A stretch of DNA of 64,000 bases, taken from positions 372,001 through 436,000 of the forward strand of contig NZ_CP076854.1 of assembly GCF_018987265.1 (NCBI RefSeq). Direction: 5' to 3'. The notes beneath the pieces were generated by a model, which did no database searches, was not told the origin of the DNA, and saw only the letters and a list, made by a program, of their open reading frames with translations. Every line of letters begins with the position of its first letter. Positions within the stretch are counted from its first letter, which is position 1. This DNA is from Rhizobium sp. WYJ-E13 (lineage in GTDB: Bacteria > Pseudomonadota > Alphaproteobacteria > Rhizobiales > Rhizobiaceae). Of this stretch, positions 36,262 through 44,584 are shown piece by piece. The translations under genes were made by a program, and so were the position numbers.

Positions 36262-36328
36262 CGATTGTTCCCTTCGTTGATAACGCTTCGGCATTACGCG
36301 GAGCTCTCTGTCCCCTTGCTTCCAATAG

Positions 36329-36346
36329 GACTGGTTATGACCAGTC
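36329..36346. promoter_or_regulatory. GntR-type operator palindrome
   Basis: GACTGGTTATGACCAGTC has perfect 7-base arms (GACTGGT/ACCAGTC) around TATG. It lies in the divergent gap between the CUT1 binding-protein gene and the GntR/UTRA regulator. The TGGT...ACCA spacing resembles known operators of the HutC/NagR subfamily, so it is probably the site by which this regulator controls both directions. Confidence 0.65.
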
Positions 36347-36431
36347 ATGTCAACATGGACTTTGCCGACGGTTGCGTCGAAGATACAAAACGGCAAGAGT
36401 TGTTCGCACAGCACAGGATCGGATTTCGAAG

Positions 36432-37223
36432 ATGCAGCAAGCTCCGGCATCATTCATCGCGCCACAGGGCGGCATCGATCGGAACGATCCTCGCCCCTTG
36501 CACAAACAGGTCTACGAAGCTCTTCTGGCGTCCATCCGCGATGGCAAGCTGCCGCTGCGCGGCAAGCTGCCGTCAGAGCGGGAACTCGTTGATCTCTACA
36601 ATGTCAGCCGGATCACCGTGCGCCATGCCGTACGCGAGTTGATCCAACAGGGCGTGATACACAGCCAGCCGGGAAAGGGACTCTACGTCGCCGAGCGTGG
36701 TGGCGGCTTCGAACTGCAGGTTCTGAAAAGCTTCACAAGCATCGCGATAGCGAACGGGCGAAGTCCTGGCCATAAGCTGATTGAGGCCCGTATCGTGCAA
36801 GCGCCGCTTGAGGTGAGCCGTCCGCTTTTCCTGGCACCCGGCGCCGAGGTGGTTCTTTTGTCAAGGCTTCGCCTTCTCGACAACATACCAGCCGTCATCC
36901 AGACCGATTGGATCCCGGCGGCTCGCGTTCCCGGCCTGCTTGATCTCGACTGGGCCGTTGCCAACCGGTCGCTCTATGCCGAACTTCGCGAGCGCTATCG
37001 CATTCATCCGAAACGCGGGCAGACAACGCTGAGCGCGCGCCTTGCGGCAGATGAGGAGGCTGCGATGCTCGAGCTGCCTTCGCCAGCTGCGGTTCTCACC
37101 GTGGATCAGATCGCTTTCGACGATCGCAATCGCCCGGTCAACCTGACGGCCCTGGTCCATCATCCTGCACGTTATCCGCTGACGCTGCTTCAGTCGGAAT
37201 CGGGCGATTTCACGCAGTATTGA
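36432..37223 (+). CDS. GntR-family regulator with UTRA domain
   Basis: 263 residues from ATG 36432; upstream in-frame starts would run across the operator. The N-terminal winged helix contains PLHKQVYEALLASI, KLPSERELVDLYNVSRITVRHAVREL and the wing GVIHSQPGKGLYVAE. The C-terminal UTRA (effector) domain has GRSPGHKLIEARIV and ends LVHHPARYPLTLLQS. It is divergent from the CUT1 sugar operon, whose imported sugar (or its phosphate) is the probable inducer. Confidence 0.9.
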   Translation: MQQAPASFIAPQGGIDRNDPRPLHKQVYEALLASIRDGKLPLRGKLPSERELVDLYNVSRITVRHAVRELIQQGVIHSQPGKGLYVAERGGGFELQVLKSFTSIAIANGRSPGHKLIEARIVQAPLEVSRPLFLAPGAEVVLLSRLRLLDNIPAVIQTDWIPAARVPGLLDLDWAVANRSLYAELRERYRIHPKRGQTTLSARLAADEEAAMLELPSPAAVLTVDQIAFDDRNRPVNLTALVHHPARYPLTLLQSESGDFTQY

Positions 37224-37441
37224 GCAACTCTGTTCTGCTCCGAGGATTGCCGCGCGGGATAATTTCGCGCATTCAGTTACCCGACACGTCAGCCGGAACC
37301 GGGGTAGATCCGATTAGCGAGCTCTTGAGCTTTTCAGCCATAAAAGTTGCTTATTGGCGATGCTGCTTTTACCGGTCAATGGCGTTCAACAGCTTCGCCT
37401 GGAGACTTGCCCGCATACCCCGCATTCGTTGAACAGAATGC

Positions 37442-38503
37442 TTAGTGTTTGCCGATCGATGGGCTGAACACCATCAGGCTCAAAACTTCAAAAAGCACCT
37501 GCGCCGCGGCATGCGCTGTGTTGGTCGTAGCGTCATATTGCGGGGCAACTTCGACGACGTCACCACCGACCAGGTTTACCCCTTTCAGTCCTCGTATCAG
37601 TTCAAGGACTTCACGCGTGGTCAATCCACCGATCTCGGGCGTTCCAGTGCCGGGTGCAAAGCTCGGATCGAGACTGTCGACATCGAAGGAAAGATAGGTC
37701 GGGCCGTTGCCGACGATGGATTTTGCCTTGGCGACGACCGCCGCGATCCCCATTCCGCTTATCTCCTCTGCGTGGATTACGGTCATTCCCGACTTATAGG
37801 AGAATTCCCATAAATATTCCGCCGAACCACGAATGCCGATCTGGATCGTCCTCGTCGGATCGAGCACGCCGTCCAACACGGCATTGCGGAACGGCCCGCC
37901 GTGATGAAACTTCGTCTGGTCGAACGCACCGCTTGTGTCGCAATGGGCATCGATATGGATCAGGCCAACCGGCTGCTGCCGGCCGACGGCCTTCAAAATT
38001 GGATGGGTGATGGAATGATCGCCTCCGACGGAGAGCGGTGCGACGCCGGCATCGACGATTTGGCCGATGCGCTTTTCGATGTCGTCGTGGCTTAGCTCCA
38101 GCCGGTAACGGCTCTGGAACGATACGTCGCCGATGTCGGCGACCCGGAGATCAAAAACCGGGGCCGTGCCGAGAACGTGATTGTATGGGCCAATCCTTTC
38201 AATGGCGCGAAGGGCGCGCGGTCCAAAACGGGAGCCTGGACGATTGGAGACGCCAAGATCCATCGGGATTCCGGTGATTGCAACCTGGAGATTGCCGAAG
38301 TCGGGCTCTTCGGCAGCCACCTGCATATGGGGTGCGCTGAGGAAGGTTGGCACTCCAGAATATGGCGCCAGTCGCGTGCCATTTTTGGAGATGATCCTCT
38401 CTGCCACTTTCCGAAACTTCTCATCGAATATCTCGCCGCCAGTGGTGTCCGCAAACTCCGCGCGCAGCTGCTCAAGCCGCATTTTGTCCCACACCATCGG
38501 CAT
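37442..38503 (-). CDS. Agmatinase/ureohydrolase-family enzyme
   Basis: The start MPMVWDKMRLEQ at 38503 has GGAG six bases upstream; longer readings lack a site. 353 residues. The two-manganese site is intact: GGDHSITHPI, HIDAHCDT and SFDVDSLDP, with the late conserved Glu in DVVEVAPQYD. The family hydrolyses guanidino compounds (agmatine, guanidinobutyrate, guanidinopropionate) to urea plus an amine. It is divergent from an aminotransferase, which could process the amine or amino-acid product. Which guanidino compound is used is unknown. Confidence 0.9.
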   Translation of the reverse strand: MPMVWDKMRLEQLRAEFADTTGGEIFDEKFRKVAERIISKNGTRLAPYSGVPTFLSAPHMQVAAEEPDFGNLQVAITGIPMDLGVSNRPGSRFGPRALRAIERIGPYNHVLGTAPVFDLRVADIGDVSFQSRYRLELSHDDIEKRIGQIVDAGVAPLSVGGDHSITHPILKAVGRQQPVGLIHIDAHCDTSGAFDQTKFHHGGPFRNAVLDGVLDPTRTIQIGIRGSAEYLWEFSYKSGMTVIHAEEISGMGIAAVVAKAKSIVGNGPTYLSFDVDSLDPSFAPGTGTPEIGGLTTREVLELIRGLKGVNLVGGDVVEVAPQYDATTNTAHAAAQVLFEVLSLMVFSPSIGKH

Positions 38504-38593
38504 GCGTCTCCGCTTCAGTTTCGTTTCGCCCAACAAAGAGGTTGAGAAAGCCATTGGTATCGTTGTAGCAATCGGGATCAAAGAGAAATCGAT

Positions 38594-39757
38594 ATGACCG
38601 CCGCAAAATTCAATTCGCTCGTTTCCCGCCTTTCTGCCCCGCCCATTCCGTCCGTCGTTGCATGGGGCCGTGAATACAAAGGGCTGAAGGGGCCACTCAT
38701 CGATCTGTCGCAAGCCGTGCCCGGCTATCCCGCGCATCCGGAGATGCTGCGGCTTCTCGGCGAGACGGCCGGACAACAGGAGATGACGGGATACGGGCCG
38801 ATCGAGGGCGAGCCTTTATTGCGCAAGACCTACGCTGCCCATGTTGCCGAGCTTTACGGCGCCGCCATTTCCGCCGGCAATATCCACATTACCGCCGGCT
38901 GCAATCAGGCGTTCATGTGTGCTGCGATCGCGCTTGCTGGCGCGGGCGATATTGTAGCGCTCACCAATCCCTTCTATTTCAATCATGACACGACACTGTC
39001 GATGCTGGGGATCGGGCGGCGATTGGTCGACTGTGATCCCGCCAATGGGTTCTTTCCCGATCCGCGTTCGGCCGAGGCGGCACTTGCGGCCGGCGCGAAG
39101 ATGCTGACAGTCGTCACACCCAACAATCCGACCGGGGCAGTGTATCCGCCGGAGCTGCTTCATGAGCTTTTTGTTCTCTGCCGGAAATATGGCGCCTGGC
39201 TGATCCTCGACGAGACCTATCGCGATTTCCTCGACGCCGATTACGGACCGCCGCACTCGCTGCTGTCCGAGCCGGGTTGGGAGGACACGCTCGTTCTTCT
39301 TTACAGTTTCTCGAAATCCTTCTGCATTCCTGGCCACAGGCTGGGTGCGATCACGGCAGGACCCAAACTCGTCGCCGAAATCGCGAAAGTGATGGACAAC
39401 ATGCAGATCTGCGCACCGCGTTCGGCCCAGATCGCCGTTGCATCGGCCATCCCGTTGCTCGCCGACTGGCGGGCCGGCAACCGTGCCGAGATCGCTCGCC
39501 GGGCGGATGCGCTGAGACGGGTCGTGTCCAGGCTGTCAGGCTGGGAGATTGGCGCGATCGGCGCCTATTTCGCCTTTGTTCGCCACCCTTTTACCGATCG
39601 CTCGTCTTCCGAGGTGGCCGAAAAACTCGCCAGGGAATCAGGCATCGTTTGTTTACCCGGCGCCTATTTCGGGGAGGGGCAGGAGCGTTACCTCAGGCTT
39701 GCCTTTGCCAATGCGGATGTCGCATCGATAGGCCTATTGTCCGACCGGCTCATCTAG
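38594..39757 (+). CDS. PLP-dependent class I/II aminotransferase
   Basis: 387 residues. Fold type I elements: PIEGEPLLRKTYAAHVAELYG, ITAGCNQAFMCAA, VVTPNNPTGAVYPPELL, LILDETYRDFL and LYSFSKSFCIPGHRLGAI, with the PLP lysine at about residue 241; a late Arg is in QERYLRLAFAN. It is divergent from the agmatinase-like gene (90-base gap). The last 24 bases overlap the convergent flavin reductase gene. Likely transaminates an aromatic or aliphatic amino acid; specificity unknown. Confidence 0.92.
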   Translation: MTAAKFNSLVSRLSAPPIPSVVAWGREYKGLKGPLIDLSQAVPGYPAHPEMLRLLGETAGQQEMTGYGPIEGEPLLRKTYAAHVAELYGAAISAGNIHITAGCNQAFMCAAIALAGAGDIVALTNPFYFNHDTTLSMLGIGRRLVDCDPANGFFPDPRSAEAALAAGAKMLTVVTPNNPTGAVYPPELLHELFVLCRKYGAWLILDETYRDFLDADYGPPHSLLSEPGWEDTLVLLYSFSKSFCIPGHRLGAITAGPKLVAEIAKVMDNMQICAPRSAQIAVASAIPLLADWRAGNRAEIARRADALRRVVSRLSGWEIGAIGAYFAFVRHPFTDRSSSEVAEKLARESGIVCLPGAYFGEGQERYLRLAFANADVASIGLLSDRLI

Positions 39758-40273
39758 ACCACGGCGCTCAGCCTCTGCCGGAAGGTGATGATAGCTGCCG
39801 CGCCAATAGAGAAGCGGCCCTATGCTCTTTCGGACTTGGATCGCGCAGATATGCCCGATCAAAATTGCATGGGAATGATGGTGGAAAGCGGCTTCAAGCC
39901 TGCAATCCAGCACTGCAAGAGCCTTTTCAAGGACGGCCGCGCCAGTCTTCAGGCGATACCATCCCGCATTGCCATAGCGTTCGGCGCCTTTGCGTCCATC
40001 AAGGCCGGCAAAGGATTGCGCCACAGTCTGCTGATCGGCGGCGAGCACGTTGACACAGAAGCAGCCGTGCCGCTGCAGCACTGGCCAGGAGGAAGACGCA
40101 CGGTTGACGCTGACGATGACGGAGGGCCGCTCCGCCGAAAATGAAGAGACCGACGTCGCGGTGAAGCCGGTGCGGTCTTCCCCGTCGCCGACGGTGATCA
40201 CGCTGACGGCACCTGCCAGATGACGCATCGAAAGCTTGAAGTCCGCTTCGCTGATCAAGGCTTCGGCACTCAT
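39734..40273 (-). CDS. Flavin reductase (HpaC/DIM6-NTAB-like) component
   Basis: 179 residues from ATG 40273, overlapping the monooxygenase stop by four bases. MRHLAGAVSVITVGD, TGFTATSVSSFSAERPSVIVSVNRASSSWPVL and HAILIGHICAIQV are typical of the split-barrel NAD(P)H:flavin reductase family. It supplies reduced FMN to the upstream monooxygenase of the same operon. Its 3' end overlaps the convergent aminotransferase by 24 bases. Confidence 0.9.
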   Translation of the reverse strand: MSAEALISEADFKLSMRHLAGAVSVITVGDGEDRTGFTATSVSSFSAERPSVIVSVNRASSSWPVLQRHGCFCVNVLAADQQTVAQSFAGLDGRKGAERYGNAGWYRLKTGAAVLEKALAVLDCRLEAAFHHHSHAILIGHICAIQVRKSIGPLLYWRGSYHHLPAEAERRGLDEPVGQ

Positions 40274-41625
40274 CGGCCTGCTGCTTGCGTTTTGGCAAAG
40301 CGGTTCGCCGGCATTGAGAGGCCGAGGTTCTCGCGCAAGGTTCTTCCCTCGTATTCCTCGCGAAACAGTCCGCGGCGTCGAAGCTCGGGCAGGACGAGCC
40401 GCACGAAGTCGTCGAGACTGGACGGCAAGGTCGGAAACATCAGGATGAAGCCGTCGGCGGCGCGCGTCTCGAACCATTCCTCCATGAAGTCGGCAATCTG
40501 GGATGGCGTGCCTGTCATGCCATTTCCGGTATGCTTCTCGGCATAGTGCCGGATGAGTTCGCCGACGGTGTGGCCACTTGTTACGAAGTCGACGAGTTCG
40601 TCGAACAGAGCGCGTGATCCCTTTGGCGCTATCGGCAGCCGCTCGATGGGGAAAGGCTGGTCGAGGGCCACGTCATGCAGATCGGCCTCGAGGAATTCAG
40701 AGAGCATCAGCCGGCCAACATCCGGATGCATCTTGTCGATCAGATAATCCACCTTCGCCTTTGCCTCGGCTTCGGTCTCACCGACGTTGATAACGATGCC
40801 CGGCATGATCTTCAGGTCGTCCGCATCGCGGTCATAGGCCGGCATCCGACGCTTGACGTTTTCGTAGAAGGCCCGGTTGCGTTCGATATTCGACGCGAGG
40901 CTGAAGACGATCTCGGCCGTGCGTGCCGCCATGTCCATTCCGGGTTCCGAACCGCCCGCCTGGGCGATGACGGGGCGACCCTGGGGCGTTCGCGCGATGT
41001 TGAGGGGGCCGCGGACCTGGAAGTGCTTGCCTTTGTGATTGAGCGTATGGTGTTTGCTCTTGTCATAATAGACACCGGTTTCACGGTCGAGAAGCAACGC
41101 GTCTTGCTCGAAGCTGTCCCAAAGACCGAACACGACATCGACGAATTCGTCGCCGCGCTCATAGCGCAACGCATGCGGGTCGAGCCCCTCGCGGTTGAAG
41201 TTGTAGCCGGTTTCGTCGTGGTCGGAGGTGACGACGTTCCAGCAGGCGCGTCCTCTGCTCAGATGGTCGATTGAGGAGAACAGGCGCGCGACATTGTACG
41301 GTTCGTAATAACTCGTCGAGGCCGTCGCCACGAGGCCGAGATTATCGGTTGTGACCGCCAGAGCCGAAAGCAGCGAGAGGGGTTCGAAACGGTTCATCTT
41401 GGTCGGAATGCGGGCAAGCGCATTCGCATCACCGACGGCGGCGGCGGGAGAATCCGGAATGAACATGAAATCGAATTTGGCGGCCTCGGATCGTTTGGCG
41501 ACATCGAGCAGATGAGCGAAGTCGTTGGCGCCGTTGACGTCGCTTGCTGGATGCAGCCAGGAGGCGGGATGAAAGCCGAACGTGTAGACGAAAGTTCCGA
41601 GTTTCATCTTGTCGATTCGCGCCAT
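40270..41625 (-). CDS. FMNH2-dependent monooxygenase (NtaA/SnaA/DszA family)
   Basis: Start MARIDKMKLG at 41625, preceded by GGAGAG; two earlier in-frame starts are possible. 451 residues. The luciferase-like barrel shows FGFHPASWLHPASD, AAKFDFMFIPDSPA, ATASTSYYEPYNVARLFSSI and GRACWNVVTSDHDETGYNF, diagnostic of the NtaA/SnaA/SoxA subgroup. These use reduced FMN to oxidise chelators, sulfur compounds or amines. It is cotranscribed with its flavin reductase. An inverted repeat upstream (41670-41713) may bind the neighbouring LysR protein. Confidence 0.92.
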   Translation of the reverse strand: MARIDKMKLGTFVYTFGFHPASWLHPASDVNGANDFAHLLDVAKRSEAAKFDFMFIPDSPAAAVGDANALARIPTKMNRFEPLSLLSALAVTTDNLGLVATASTSYYEPYNVARLFSSIDHLSRGRACWNVVTSDHDETGYNFNREGLDPHALRYERGDEFVDVVFGLWDSFEQDALLLDRETGVYYDKSKHHTLNHKGKHFQVRGPLNIARTPQGRPVIAQAGGSEPGMDMAARTAEIVFSLASNIERNRAFYENVKRRMPAYDRDADDLKIMPGIVINVGETEAEAKAKVDYLIDKMHPDVGRLMLSEFLEADLHDVALDQPFPIERLPIAPKGSRALFDELVDFVTSGHTVGELIRHYAEKHTGNGMTGTPSQIADFMEEWFETRAADGFILMFPTLPSSLDDFVRLVLPELRRRGLFREEYEGRTLRENLGLSMPANRFAKTQAAGR

Positions 41626-41669
41626 CGAGCTCTCCATCGATATCGGTCGTGCCACCGCGGGAAACCGAC

Positions 41670-41713
41670 TGCGCAAGTTATCGTCAGGCACAATTTTTCA
41701 TCAATATTGCGCA
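41670..41713. promoter_or_regulatory. Widely spaced inverted repeat upstream of the monooxygenase
   Basis: TGCGCAA (41670-41676) and TTGCGCA (41707-41713) form a perfect 7-base inverted pair about 37 bp apart. They sit 45-88 bases upstream of the monooxygenase start. Dyads separated by several helical turns are consistent with LysR tetramer binding, but this is only positional evidence. Confidence 0.4.
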
Positions 41714-41735
41714 GCTGAGTTCTGTTTTAGTTTTT

Positions 41736-42677
41736 CTAAAGTGTTGGACTGGGCGCGGACGCCAAAGCCTGCTGACGGGAAACGGCGACGAGCCAATCGC
41801 GGAATTCGCGCCCATGGGGCTTCTGCAACGCCGCGCGATCCCAGGCGAGATAATAGCTTTCGCGCAGTGCTACGCGTATATCGACAGGAATGACGAGCGT
41901 CTGTGCCTCAAGCTCGTCGGCAATCATAGACATCTGCGCGAGGACCACGCCGCGCTTGTTGACGGCTGCGTCAATCGCACTGCTCGACAGGGTGAAGGAA
42001 AGGCCTGCTGTGCTCTCCTTGAACGTGGTGCCCGTCATATCAGCAAATTCGCGCCAGCTTGGATAGGGCGTGAAATGCCGCTCCCATTCGACATGCAGGA
42101 GTGGATATTCGAGAAGCCGTGCGACCGAGGACACCTTGCCCTTGATCAGCGCCGGCGAGCAGGCTGGCACGACCCAATCGCGGAACAATTCGGTATAGTG
42201 TTCATGCTGCAGCACATCCGATCCATAGCTGATGCGGAAATCGACGTCGTCGAAGCCCATGCGCGGTTCCTTGTCGCGGCCGACAATCCGGACATGAGCA
42301 TTCGGATGAAGGGCCTGCCAGTCGAAGATCCGGCGCCCTATCCATTTGTTGACGACGGACGACAGGGCGCTGAGAACCAGAGCATTCTCATTGCGCGCCC
42401 GTTCCAAAACCTGTTCCGCGAGCGCGAATTGCTCAAAACCCTTCGATATTTCCTGGTGATAGAGCCGCCCCCATTGGGTGAGCTCGACAGTGCGCCCGTT
42501 GCGCTCCAGCAAGGTGACACCGAGAAAGCTCTCGATCTTGCGGATCTGCTGACTTATCGCGCCGGGGGAAACCTTCAGCTCGAGGGCCGCAGCGCTTACG
42601 CCGCCACAGCGGCCGACAGCTTCGAACGCCTGCAGGCCCTTGAGCGGCACTGCCCGGATAACCTGTTTTTCCGTCAA
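41736..42677 (-). CDS. LysR-family regulator (GcvA-like)
   Basis: 313 residues if it starts at TTG 42677, which overlaps the GntR stop (TTGA) and has AGAGAGG upstream; a GTG at 42650 is an alternative. The winged helix reads LKGLQAFEAVGRCGGVSAAALEL and KVSPGAISQQIRKIESFLGVTLLERNGRTVELT, followed by a two-lobe effector domain (VLSALSSVVNKWIGRRIFDW). Adjacent leftward genes (monooxygenase, flavin reductase) are plausible targets. Coupling to a GntR regulator on one transcript is unusual. Confidence 0.88.
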   Translation of the reverse strand: MTEKQVIRAVPLKGLQAFEAVGRCGGVSAAALELKVSPGAISQQIRKIESFLGVTLLERNGRTVELTQWGRLYHQEISKGFEQFALAEQVLERARNENALVLSALSSVVNKWIGRRIFDWQALHPNAHVRIVGRDKEPRMGFDDVDFRISYGSDVLQHEHYTELFRDWVVPACSPALIKGKVSSVARLLEYPLLHVEWERHFTPYPSWREFADMTGTTFKESTAGLSFTLSSSAIDAAVNKRGVVLAQMSMIADELEAQTLVIPVDIRVALRESYYLAWDRAALQKPHGREFRDWLVAVSRQQALASAPSPTL

Positions 42678-43417
42678 AAGGAACCTCTCTGCGGCGGTTG
42701 ATCTGGGATGCTTCTTTCCGTTGGATGGAAATCGCCGGCGAATTGGAAACGGTCGCCGGGATGGATGATTTCGACGTGAGTGACCGTGCGGCTGCTCTGC
42801 CACGTCTGGCGGATCAGGGTCAGGCAGGCCTTGCCACGCTCGGTCTCAAGCAGTCGTGCCGTGGCGGCATCGGCCGAAACGGCGCGAATGACATGCCTTG
42901 CCTTCGACCAGGGCACCATGTCGAGCAGCCACTTGCCGGGCGGAACCGACGCAAAGCTCTCGGTTCTGGCAGTCGGGGCCATGGCGAGCATGATGATGCG
43001 CCGCTCCAGCGCATTTGGCTTGCCGTCCACTGTGTGCAGGCAGTGAAGCCGCAGGATGTCCGCTCCTGTCGTCTCGCCCAGCTGTGCGGCGGTGGCAGCA
43101 TCCAGTGTCTCGATCCTTCGCCGCAGGATCCTGTGGCTGTGGTCATGCCCCGCCAATTCGGCTTCCGTCGAAATGTCTTGGATATCCATCACGGTGCGGT
43201 CGATCTGCCGGGAGGCGACGAAGGAGCCAACCTTGCGGCGGCGTGTGATCATGCCGCGTTGCGCCAGGGCCGAAAGAGCCTTGTTCACGGTCATTCGGGA
43301 ACATTGATACTCTTCTACCAACTCGTGTTCGAAGGGGATGCGGTGACCAGGTTGCCAGACGCCGCCCATGATCCTGGTTTCGATGTCTTCGAAAATTCTC
43401 TGATGAATTGAAACCAA
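42674..43417 (-). CDS. HutC-like GntR/UTRA regulator
   Basis: 247 residues; initiation appears to be TTG at 43417 with GAGGTGAG just upstream. The N-terminus SIHQRIFEDIETRI, IPFEHELVEEYQCSRMTVNKALSALA and RRRKVGSFVA is nearly superimposable on the HutC at 62735, and the UTRA domain ends RTVTHVEIIHPGDRFQF as in histidine-utilisation repressors. It is divergent from a polar amino-acid ABC operon, and a TTGTATAGACAA element (43561-43572) between them is a good operator candidate. The ligand may be urocanate-like but this is not shown. Confidence 0.9.
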   Translation of the reverse strand: MVSIHQRIFEDIETRIMGGVWQPGHRIPFEHELVEEYQCSRMTVNKALSALAQRGMITRRRKVGSFVASRQIDRTVMDIQDISTEAELAGHDHSHRILRRRIETLDAATAAQLGETTGADILRLHCLHTVDGKPNALERRIIMLAMAPTARTESFASVPPGKWLLDMVPWSKARHVIRAVSADAATARLLETERGKACLTLIRQTWQSSRTVTHVEIIHPGDRFQFAGDFHPTERSIPDQPPQRGSF

Positions 43418-43474
43418 AACTCACCTCGATCCAGCGATGACATTCAATTTCCACCAAAGCCGCCGCCGCTACCG

Positions 43475-43503
43475 GCACTATGCGGCTAACAGCACTATGC
43501 GGC
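43475..43503. repeat. 12-bp tandem direct repeat in regulatory gap
   Basis: GCACTATGCGGC occurs at 43475-43486 and again at 43492-43503, offset by 17 bp, in the divergent gap between the HutC-like regulator and the binding-protein gene. It may be a slipped duplication or a protein-binding site. Confidence 0.6.
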
Positions 43504-43560
43504 ACAAATCTTGCCTGCGTCGAGTTTAGCGTTTGACAGTGTAGGCCGGCCTGTATCTAT

Positions 43561-43572
43561 TTGTATAGACAA
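43561..43572. promoter_or_regulatory. HutC-type operator candidate
   Basis: TTGTATAGACAA has TTGT/ACAA arms like the GntR/HutC operator family, with an imperfect centre. It lies 87 bases before the amino-acid binding-protein start and 144 bases from the HutC-like gene start, so it could control both. Confidence 0.55.
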
Positions 43573-43658
43573 AAGCGGATCAGAGAAATCCGCTCGGCGG
43601 GACAACGATTGGGGAACTTGGACCTTCCACCGGAAGGGTAAAAACTGGAGAGAAAAAC

Positions 43659-44486
43659 ATGAGGAAGAATTCGCTTCTGAAGGGGCTGGTCGGCGCTGCG
43701 TTTCTGTTCGGCGCAACGATTTCCGCCCATGCGGCCGACACGCTTGCCGCCGTGAAGGCCGCTGGCACCATGAAGGTCGGTACCGAGACGGCCTTCGCAC
43801 CGTTCGATTTTATCGACGCTGGCGAACATGTGGGCTTGAACGTCGATCTTTTTAACGAGATCGGCAAGGAGCTTGGGGTGAAAATCGAATGGGTCACGCT
43901 CCCCTGGGATGGCGTCTTCCCGGCACTCGAGGCTGGCAAGTTCGACGTCGTCGCAGGCCCAGCGACGATCACCAAGAAGCGCATGGAGCGCTATCGTTTC
44001 ACGCCCCCGCTTGCTGAGGCGACCATCGCGATCCTGAAGAAGGCGGGCGACCAGACGATCAGCAAGCCGGAGGATATCGCTGGCAAGAAGATTGGCGTCG
44101 GCAAGGCGACCGCTCAGTTGGATCAGCTCAAGGAGTTTTCCGAAGCCCTGCCGACAAAGGTCGATATCCGCGAATACCCGGCCTTCACTGAATCCTATGC
44201 GGATCTCGCGGCCGGCCGCATCGCCGGTGTTGCCAACTCACTGCCGAACATTGCTTTCGTTGCGAAGCAGCGCGAAGGCACGTTCGAAGTCGTGCTGCCG
44301 CCCTTTGGCAAGAAATCCTATTTCGGCTTTATCGGCCTCAAGGATGCAGATCATGCGCCGCTGATGGATGCGATCGACGCCGCCATGCTGAAGATCAAAG
44401 CTGACGGCCGGATGGCGACGCTGCAGAAGAAGTGGTTCGGCGCGAGCTTCGACACACCGGATTCCGTTAAGGACCCGGCATTCTGA
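43659..44486 (+). CDS. Polar amino-acid-type periplasmic binding protein
   Basis: 275 residues. The signal peptide MRKNSLLKGLVGAAFLFGATISAHA precedes an SBP_bac_3 domain: MKVGTETAFAPFDFIDAGEHVGLNVDLFNEIGKELG, LPWDGVFPALEAGKFDVVAG, ITKKRMERYRFTPPLAEA. The Arg of the T-x-x-R motif usually binds the ligand carboxylate. It is the first gene of a four-gene operon and is followed by a stem-loop. A HutC-like regulator is divergent, pointing to a histidine-like or other polar amino acid. Confidence 0.92.
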   Translation: MRKNSLLKGLVGAAFLFGATISAHAADTLAAVKAAGTMKVGTETAFAPFDFIDAGEHVGLNVDLFNEIGKELGVKIEWVTLPWDGVFPALEAGKFDVVAGPATITKKRMERYRFTPPLAEATIAILKKAGDQTISKPEDIAGKKIGVGKATAQLDQLKEFSEALPTKVDIREYPAFTESYADLAAGRIAGVANSLPNIAFVAKQREGTFEVVLPPFGKKSYFGFIGLKDADHAPLMDAIDAAMLKIKADGRMATLQKKWFGASFDTPDSVKDPAF

Positions 44487-44501
44487 TCAGCCATCGGAAA
44501 T

Positions 44502-44535
44502 CGGCCATGCCTGCGGGGATGCCGGGGCATGGCCG
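44502..44535 (+). promoter_or_regulatory. 10-bp stem-loop after the amino-acid binding-protein gene
   Basis: CGGCCATGCC (44502-44511) pairs perfectly with GGCATGGCCG (44526-44535) around a 14-base loop, between the binding-protein stop and the first permease. No T-run follows. Confidence 0.65.
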
Positions 44536-44584
44536 AGGAAAGCGACCGGATCTTCCTCACCGCCAAGCGAGCGAAATCTGAACA

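Noticed and set aside
37224..37441. 70-codon plus-strand ORF after the GntR gene
   Set aside because: No homology recognised, no ribosome-binding site, and its composition resembles non-coding sequence.
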